Positions 56,897-64,000 of a stretch of DNA of 64,000 bases are shown piece after piece. The stretch is from Plantago ovata. Its lineage: Eukaryota > Streptophyta > Magnoliopsida > Lamiales > Plantaginaceae. The first letter of the stretch is position 1. Each line of letters opens with the position of its first letter. The DNA lies in assembly GCA_028274465.1 (NCBI GenBank), contig CM051458.1, positions 17,499,566-17,563,565 of the forward strand. Reading direction: 5' to 3'. Below the pieces are notes generated by a model, which was not told the origin of the DNA, made no database searches, and saw only the letters and a list, made by a program, of their open reading frames with translations. Made by a program: the position numbers and the translations under genes.

Positions 56897-57879
56897 GGGG
56901 GCGCACCGCCCCCCACACCAAGCGGACCGCCCCTCACGTCCAGTGAGGCATCCCCAAGATTTTTGTCTCCGGGCTCTTGTGTGTTGATTTTTTCGATCTT
57001 TTCACACTCTAACAAACTGACTTCCTCCATTAATCGCTCGGTTACTGCGACCCCTTCAAAAACCTGTGTTATACGGAGGTTCTGTTCAACTTGCCTTGCA
57101 TGTGCGATCTCAAATATACTCTCAGTGGCTTTAATTCCTGCATAAATCGCAAGTTCATCCTCCTCACTGATATCATCCTCTCGGAACTCCTCAGATAAGC
57201 TTTCGGTTCCACTTTGATCTAGCCTCTCACTGGCGATGTGACTTGGTGTTAGTCTCTCAGACTGCGCGGATCCCCTGGCGTACTTACGGAAGACTCTTTC
57301 TGCCTCTTCAACCGTGCAATCTTCCAATCCTCCGCACAACCCATCCACTCTAAGCATAACCTCATCGCGTAACCCTCCAACAAAATGCCAAATCAACTCC
57401 CCATCGTCGAAACGGTGATGGGGGCACTCTCGTTTATACTTCTCAAACTGATCGTAGGTGTCACAAAACCGCTCATCTTCTCCTTGCTTGAAGTGTTCAA
57501 TCCTTCCTCGCAAGGCCATTGTCTCTTGGTATGGCATAAATCGCGCCAAGAACTCCTCTACTACTTGGTCCCAAGTCCTCATTGATCTCGGTGCCAACCT
57601 TGTAATCCAAAGTCTTGGTTCATACCCCAAGGCGAAAGAAAATAATTTCCTGCATATTTGGTCCTCCGTAAACCCCTTAGCTGGAATTCTAGCTATTTCC
57701 TCCTCATAGGATAGAATAAAACTCAGTGGATTCATCCTTGCTCCTTCCTCAAACCTTGGTATGCTCCTTACCACAGAACTTGCCACCTCATACCCCGTTA
57801 GCTCATCCTCCAAGTATATAGCTGATCCTCTCCTAACTTGCGAGAATTGTGGGGTAATGCGAGCCCTCATGGATGTCAT
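56897..57879 (-). pseudogene. gag: Gypsy D Gag
   Basis: The start is taken at the ATG at 57879 (MTSMRARITPQFSQVRRGSAIYLEDEL), equivalent to the F start; the frame is open to 57915 upstream but that part is not conserved. The gag core has FTEDQICRKLFSFALGYEPRLW, FMPYQETMALRGRIEHFKQG and CPHHRFDDGELIWHFVGGLRDEV. It then runs in one frame through ECTVEEAERVF-like LEDCTVEEAERVF into the hinge, which turns Gly/Pro-rich (RGGPLGVGGGAPP) where copia B is inserted. Unlike F there is no frameshift here. It continues at 2191. Confidence 0.88.
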
Positions 57880-58038
57880 ACCTGGATATCTGGGAAAGGA
57901 ATAACTCAAAACCAAAAATCAGTCATGTTAGTTCTGACCAAATTTGGAACTCAACTTCTACACTAGACAACTAGATTACTATATCCTGGAAATTGAATGC
58001 TGAAAACACAAACTAGCTAAAAAGTAAAAGGAGTTATA

Positions 58039-58058
58039 GTCCCCGGCAACGGCGCCAA
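58039..58058 (-). other. Gypsy D primer binding site
   Basis: The minus strand reads TTGGCGCCGTTGCCGGGGAC two bases inside the LTR, identical to gypsy F. The 157 bases between it and gag hold nothing else recognisable. Confidence 0.9.
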
Positions 58059-58060
58059 TT

Positions 58061-59338
58061 TGATGAACGAGATTGTCAGACTCGAACAATCAAATAAATT
58101 TGTTTGAAAGCCAAAGGGCAACTCACAACTACACAAAACACGTAGTGCAGAGGTAAGATGACCTCGAGTGTCGATCTCTAGGGACTAAACTAGCTTTAAC
58201 TAAATAACTATATATAATTTCAGAAAACAAATTTATATTAACTCGACTTAACAATATATGGAGAAAGCTGGTGATAGTATGCTCGTTCTAAGCATCAAGT
58301 TCTAATTATGCATGAAAGTGCAACTCGTACTGCCTTAAAAGTAATTCGATTTACAAACACCAAAGACAGATTTGTAGACGTGTATTTTGAAAGCTTCATA
58401 TCTATACTAATACTTGGCTAAGGTTGTCAGTCTTAGTTCAAGCAGTACTTGCAAATTATATATAATCGAATTGATGATCTTGAATTCTCCTAGTGTTTCT
58501 AACACTTTTCTACGAATATATGTGGCTTAGTCGGACCAGAGAAACGAATTAAGATAATTAAACAAGTAAAAGACTCAGAAACTCAATCATGCATAACACG
58601 AACCCTAGCTACGAATTCACATACTATCACCAACTAGATGCTTAGATACTCATATCAATAACACAATCAACAATCATAATTGAAGCAATAATGAATGAAA
58701 ACATGTTTAATTGAAAGATAAATAGCAGAATTGTGAGATACAAGGTTACCACCAAAGGTTGTCAATCTCCGGTGAATTGCTAAACTCACAAAGATCTAGC
58801 AAGGTTAGATCAATACGTGTCCAAATCTCTCCTCTAGCTCCAAATTCGCTAAGTTACAAAGGTTCTAAGAGAAAATATACCCAGAACAAGCTCTAGGGTT
58901 TAAGTTCTTAAAAATATGATGAAAGATATGAAAATTCACAGACTTTAGAAATATATATAGTTGATGTCGTAAGGCACCCGGCGGTCCGCCGCGCACGCGG
59001 CGGTGTGCCCCGCACTGGAAGAATGCGGCCCGTGCGGAATTCTTCCTCTGGATCTTTGATTTCGGCCCCTTGCACGGTTTTGAGCTCCGAAACTTGGTCT
59101 TTTGGCCTTGAAACTCGTCTCGGTACTCCTTGACACACCACGGGTGATCTCATTGCACAAAACATCATTGTTTCGCCATGAATTACTTCCAAAAACGCGA
59201 TTTCCACCTAAAACCTGAAAAGAACAAAAGAAATGGAAACGTGACACTATTCTAACAAAATGCACTAAAATGCATGCAAGAGGATAGCTAAATTGGTGAA
59301 AAAAGACTCGAATGATAGTGTAAAAAACACTGTCATCA
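58061..59338 (-). mobile_element. Gypsy D 5' LTR
   Basis: 1,278 bp, TGATGAACGAGATT...CACTGTCATCA. It shares short blocks with the F, G and solo LTRs (for example CTCGAGTGTCGATCTCT near 58163) but is otherwise diverged. It carries GGCGGTCCGCC at about 58980-58990. The LINE sequence starts at 59339. The partner LTR is off the left edge. Confidence 0.9.
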
Positions 59339-60970
59339 CCAAGGTAAAGTGGAAAATTGTTTGCACTCCTAAACATTATGGAGGTTTAGGTCTCAGAAAT
59401 CTTTTTGTTTTGAATAAAGCTTTTCAGTTCAAACTGCTTTGGAGGCTAGGACAGGACCCGGACACTTTATGGGCTACTATTTATAAGAAAAAATATTTTC
59501 CACACACATCTTTATGGAATGCATCATATAGAAATACTTCCAGCTGGTTCTGGAAATGTTTACTAAAAAATAGGGATGATTTTTCGATCATATTTGTCCT
59601 GGTCAGTAGGTACAGGTGACTCTATCTCTTTCTGGAATGATGTATGGGTAGGACACATTCCCTTAGCACACACTGTCACTGCCATTCTTGCACATTTACA
59701 GGACATGGTGGTTAAGGATGTCATTACTCACACGGGGTGTTGGAATTTGGATTTGCTTAAATAGTTGCTTGCTCCTGATTTACTTAAACTCATATAGGGT
59801 TTACCTTTGCCAATTTTCCCTACCACTGATCAACTTGTATGGGGAGGTAGTAGTAATGGTATTTTATCTGTCAAGAGTGCTTACAGTGTTCTCAGTCAGG
59901 AGTCTATAGTTTCCCCTACTTGCCCTTGGTCACAGATCTGGAAATTATCTTTGTTACCTCGACATAGATTTTTCCTTTGGTTGGCTGTGCATGATAGACT
60001 CCCAACTAGATATTACTTATGGAGACATAATATTTTACCTCACTCACATTGTTTGTTTTATCATGAACCACTAGAAACCAGTTTACAGTTGTTCTTTGTG
60101 TGTCCAGCTTTTAACTTGTTCAGAGTAAGTTTCATGCCTCCATTGAATTTTGCAGGGGTCATTAGTATAGGCCAGGCTTTGTTTTATCTCCCTTTAAACT
60201 CAACTAATCAGGTAGCTTTGGCTTTAGGGTGCTGGGTCATTAGTATAGGAATAATATTATTTTAAGAATGACAATGTCTCACAGGAAGGAATGATAGTAA
60301 TGGCAAGGAAGTTATTTAAGGAGTCTTTCAAGCATGATATCACTGTTAAAACACCTACTCCATGCCTGGGTTCTTTTCCACCATCTGGTTTCCATTGTCT
60401 TTTTACAGATTGATCAAGTATCCATGATACATGTGATTCAGGCATAGGTTGTGTCATTGTTGATGCGCAGGGAAGGTTTAAGCAAGCACTTGCATCTTAT
60501 ATCGGCACTTGTGATAATAATGTTGTAGAAAATATGGGCTATTCGCTCTGGGCTTATTGCTGCACAAAATGTTCACATTCATAATCTAGTAATCCTGACA
60601 GATTCTCACTATGCACTTGACGTTCTTTGCAAGAAGCTGGTAACTCCTCGGCCAGCATGGAACCTCGATCGTGCATGATACTAAAGTCGAATTTTGAGAC
60701 TATCTACTTTCACACCATCTATCGGGAAGTTAATACATCAGCAGATCACTTGTCGAAGATGGCCAGCACTAGATTTCGGGATGAAATAGTAGGGAATGCA
60801 TCTGGTAGACAAGATTGTACATGCACATCTGTTGTGCACCGGATTTGGGACGTTTTGCGAGCTTGGCTTGCATCTTTCTGGAGTGACCTCCCGTTCTGTG
60901 GGAAAGGCCTCTAACGAAGCTATGTACATATTCCAGTGAATGAATAAAAGCACTATTTCGTCAAAAAAAA
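59339..60970 (+). mobile_element. LINE (L1-type) 3' end, broken
   Basis: Remains of a non-LTR retrotransposon. The first part encodes the RT C-terminal region (GGLGLRNLFVLNKAFQFKLLWRL) with a frameshift near 59600. Next is a decayed zf-RVT segment (WSQIWKLSLLPRHRFFLWLAVHDRLPTR; zinc ligands partly lost, SHCLFYHEPLETS). After 60250 comes a plant-type RNase H-like domain (SGIGCVIVDAQGRFKQAL, VILTDSHYALDVL), again with stops. It ends TTTCGTC followed by eight A (60963-60970), the poly-A tail. The 5' part is separated by gypsy D and lies off-window. Confidence 0.88.
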
Positions 60971-61433
60971 CTAGGGACCATACAAAATAGAAGTCACAAG
61001 GACCATTTTAGAAACTCAGAAAACTCAGGACTTGGACGGAAATAGAAATGTCTATTAAAGTCAAGGACTTGCAGGATAAAACAGTTTGCCTCGTCATCAA
61101 ATCAAATGAAAAGACGCAGAGTAGTCGAATTGTACCTCTAGCTATAAAATTTATACTCCCCCAATATTAGGGTTTCGGCTACAAGGTGCTCTGTTTTTCA
61201 CTTTTGGCTACTTCACCTGCTTCAATCTTCTACAATCCCAAACAAACCTTGAAGTAATTCAATTCTTTATCTCTTTTCTTCGTCTTCATACTTGCGGCTT
61301 GTAAGTTTCACAGTTTTACTGCTCGATTTCTTGAGTTTCCAGTTCTGCAAATACTCATTTCTCATCAATTTTGTTCGCTGAGCAGGTGACTTCAATCCGA
61401 AAAATGGTTTCTGAAGATTCTTCCGGCGATTGT
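60971..61433 (+). promoter_or_regulatory. Possible host gene promoter, 5' UTR with intron, and start codon
   Basis: The only stretch not assigned to a transposon. A TATA box, TATAAAA, lies at 61143-61149. AGGGTTT (61169-61175) is a plant telo-box often seen near starts of translation and ribosomal genes. A GT-AG intron of 85 nt fits 61301-61385 (GGCTT|GTAAGTTT ... GCTGAGCAG|GTGAC). ATG at 61404 in the context GAAAAATGG opens MVSEDSSGDC, after which the chromovirus LTR starts at 61434. It may be a host first exon disrupted by insertion. The remaining exons would lie beyond the window. Confidence 0.45.
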
Positions 61434-61704
61434 TGTGAACCCCAATGCTAATCTACAGATATGCTAACAAACTAGAGAGTAATGGTACTGAATTAGACTG
61501 TAATATCATTCATGAAGAATCCCCAAATAACTGCTTACAGTATTTAAACTAATTTTGTATGAGCTGGGAAAGCAGCTGCCATACGCGTGTTCTTATCTTT
61601 GAGCACTTGCGCGGCCTGCTCAATTCGTCTAAGGCCAGAACACGCTCTGGCTTCCTAACTAACGAACTACATCTTTGCTTATAAAGTCGCTACTTACAAA
61701 CACA
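61434..61704 (-). mobile_element. Chromovirus E 3' LTR
   Basis: About 271 bp, TGTGAACCCC...AAACACA on the plus strand. It is bounded by the pol stop three bases inside it and a purine-rich tract. A short LTR fits the Reina lineage. No second copy is in the window, so the outer border rests on TG..CA ends and the change to unique sequence. Confidence 0.7.
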
Positions 61705-61707
61705 CTT

Positions 61708-63798
61708 TTAAGCCTCTTTCTTTCTTAAAAGAGCAAACAACGACTTCCTTTCTGTAACATTCCTTCCTCCTTCTCTTGAGACTTGTCCACAAGTCTCAAA
61801 TGTAGGACATTTATTGATCATAGTAGCATAATCTTCCCAGGTTGCTTCGTCGTCAGGTAAGTGTTCCCACTGTATCAACACTTGAGGCACAGCAGCATTG
61901 TTCCTTTTAACGATTCTTCTTGCTAGCACGCCCCTCGGAACTAAGACTATGGCTCCTTCTTCATCCATTTCTGGCAAAGTTGGTGTAGTAGACGCAGCCA
62001 GCCCAACATGCTTCTTTAATACGGAAACATGGAACACGGGATGCACTTTACTGCCTTCTGGTAATTCCAACCTGTACGCCACTTCACCTATCCTTTGGAG
62101 CACCGGGAACGGCCCTGCATACTTTGGACTCAATTTCCATACATTACTGCCAGCTAGACTGTGTTGCCTGTAAGGTCTCAACTTTAAGTAAACCCAATCT
62201 CCCACCTGAAACACTCTCTCTGATCTCCTTTTATCCACCAAGTTCTTCATTCTTTGCTTCGAAAGTTCCAGATTGTGCTTTACCTTCGCAAGAATCTCTT
62301 GTCTTTGGTTCAACAAATTCCCCACTCCTACAACAGTATTAATGCCCTCATTACCTACTCCCAACGCAGGTGGACTATAACCATATAACACTTGAAAAGG
62401 AGTCATCTTAAGGGTCGTATGGTAAGTAGTATTATACCACCACTCAGCTAAACTCAACCAAGTACTCCAACGTCTGGGCCCCTGACCACACATACATCTG
62501 AGATATGATTCAAGGCATTGATTGACTCTTTCGGTCTGGCCGTCAGTCTGGGGGTGGTAGGCGGTACTTAGATGATGTTGCACTCCTAATTTTTGTAAAA
62601 GCTCTTTCCAAAAATGACTAGTGAATAACTTGTCTCGATCAGAAATAATAGTCTGAGGCAAACCATGAAGCCTGCAAACTTGATCCATAAACACATGAGC
62701 CACATGAGAAGCTGTAAATGGATGAGACAAGGGGAGGAAATGAGCATATTTTGAAAATCTGTCAACCACCACAAAAATGGTATCAAATCCTCCTGACTTT
62801 GGCAGCTTCTCGATGAAATCCATGGTAATGTGCTGCCAAGCCTGTGATGGAACCGGCAATGGCTGCAACAACCCCGGACTCTTTGTATGTTCATGCTTAC
62901 TACGCTGGCACACTTCACAAGCTGCTATTACTTGTTGAATACTAGCTCTCAATCCCGGCCATCCAAATGTATTGCATATCCTCTGATATGTAGCCTGAAT
63001 ACCTGAGTGACCTCCTTCATAGCTAGAATGCACCATTTGAATTAGTTGTTGTCTGTAGGAATGACCAGTTCCAACGTATAACTTCCCTTTGTATCGCAAC
63101 ATCCCACCAGTATAGGAGTAGAAACTGACAGCATATGGTTCACTAGTAATCTGTAAAATAGCTTCCTCTGCCACACTATCACCCTCATAGCTAGCTAGGA
63201 GCTCTGTATACCAAATAGGATGTACTGTTGTGATGGCATAATATTTAGTATTTTCATCCACCACTCCTCGCCTCGAAAGAGCGTCTGCTACTTTATTTTC
63301 CATTCCTTGTTTGTACTCTATCTTGTTTTCTAAACCCAGTAGCTTTATCATATACTTATGCTGCACTGGTGTTGTGATTTTCTGATCAATAAGGAACTTT
63401 AGACTTCTCTGGTCCGTTCTTATCACAAAAGGTGCATGCAATAGATAGGCGCGCCATTTTTCCACTGCTAATAAGATAGCCAGAAATTCTTTCTCGTATA
63501 TTGAAAGTCCAAGATTCTTAGGTCCTAGCGCCTTGCTAACATATGCCAATGGATGATTTTCTTGCATCAATACAGCTCCTAAGCCACCATAACAAGCATC
63601 AGTTTCCACAATAAAAATCTTGGTGAAATCCGGCAACTGCAAGATAGGAACTGTGCACATTGCCTCTTTCAAGGTCTCAAATGCCACCTGAGCTGTATTA
63701 CTCCATTTAAATTGGCCTTTTCGCGTCAAATCTGTCAATGGTTTAGCCTTTACTCGATAACCCGCACAAAATTTTCTGTAATACCCCGTCATCCCCAA
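61708..63798 (-). pseudogene. pol: Chromovirus E Pol: RT end, RNase H, integrase, chromodomain
   Basis: 696 codons. RT end has GMTGYYRKF; RNase H has ETDACYGGLGAVLMQ and RTDQRSLKFL. Integrase has HSSYEGGHSG and CEVCQRSK (HHCC), then TMDFIEKLPKS, ISDRDKLF and YHPQTDGQTERVN for D, D and E. The chromodomain at the C-terminus has VLIQWEHLPDDEATWEDY (about 61800-61900), which targets integration to marked chromatin in this group. The frame is blocked upstream by a TGA at about 63799-63801 where Gly is expected. It stops three bases from the LTR. Confidence 0.92.
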
Positions 63799-64000
63799 GA
63801 ATCATCTCAATGCTTTGAGAGTAATAGGTACCGCCCAGTCTCTAATGCATTGTACTTTTCCTGGATCCACCGCCACTCCATGCCTACTGATTATATGGCC
63901 GAGATATTCAACTCGTTCTACTCGAAATGCACATTTTGATTTCTTTGCAAATAGTGTATGAATTTCTCAAACACTATCTGCAAATGTTCCTCATGCTCAC
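63799..64000 (-). pseudogene. Chromovirus E reverse transcriptase, internal part
   Basis: It continues upstream from the TGA near 63800. Translation in the matching frames gives the RT palm end (CAFRVERVEYLGH type, then HGVAVDPGKVQ) with at least one more small shift near 63930-63950. The catalytic box lies beyond the window edge. Confidence 0.75.

Overview
The window is plant nuclear DNA, almost certainly from a flowering plant. Nearly all of it is LTR retrotransposons nested inside one another, plus a LINE remnant, about 0.5 kb of possible host gene promoter, and a 100-N assembly gap. Plant origin is shown by Ty1-copia elements primed by initiator-Met tRNA, Athila-type Ty3-gypsy elements, a Sirevirus-like copia element with a third ORF, and a chromodomain gypsy element. 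I cannot name the species.

Layout, outermost to innermost. A LINE 3' end (59339-60970, +) was split by gypsy D (-; 5' LTR 58061-59338, gag to 57879, gag-protease hinge and protease at 700-2191; the rest of D lies left of the window). D was hit by a copia of family A (LTR tail at 1-699) and by copia B (-, 2192-56896). B was hit twice. Sirevirus-like copia C (+, 2783 to about 37964) entered its 3' LTR. Athila-type gypsy F (-, 41412-50864, flanked by CAGAC) entered its integrase/RT linker. C was hit in RNase H by an element now left as a solo LTR (10170-11555, flanked by TTGAG), and in its third ORF by copia A (-, 12782-30866, flanked by GTTTT). One LTR of A was then hit by gypsy G (+, about 22405-30581), which carries gag and protease but no RT, RNase H or integrase. 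G therefore sits five LTR-element insertions deep in the LINE. To the right (60971-61433) is a TATA box, an AGGGTTT motif, a possible 5'UTR intron and an ATG with ten codons, cut off by a Reina-like chromovirus E (61434 to the end).

How the parts relate. F and G share LTR and 3' UTR sequence, so F-type elements are the natural candidates to supply RT and integrase to G. A and B are related copia elements, and both carry an unusual 5' leader. Each has four tandem hairpins with a conserved GCCGCCT loop and stems that co-vary, about 575-730 nt upstream of gag, plus a block of GC-rich palindromes nearer the PBS. C carries a second, unrelated hairpin series just after pol (7-nt loops near ACRGGYA, co-varying stems). 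It also has a third ORF of roughly 1,700 codons with its own TATA box and small phase-0 introns, and the octamer TTGCTGAA occurs dozens of times across its LTRs and coding regions in more than one frame. These RNA-level signals are the most novel things here.

Most coding regions are broken by stops, frameshifts or insertions. F pol is the best preserved: one uninterrupted 1,531-codon frame, with gag split from it by an apparent one-base T insertion. All calls come from reading the sequence; no database search or folding program was run.
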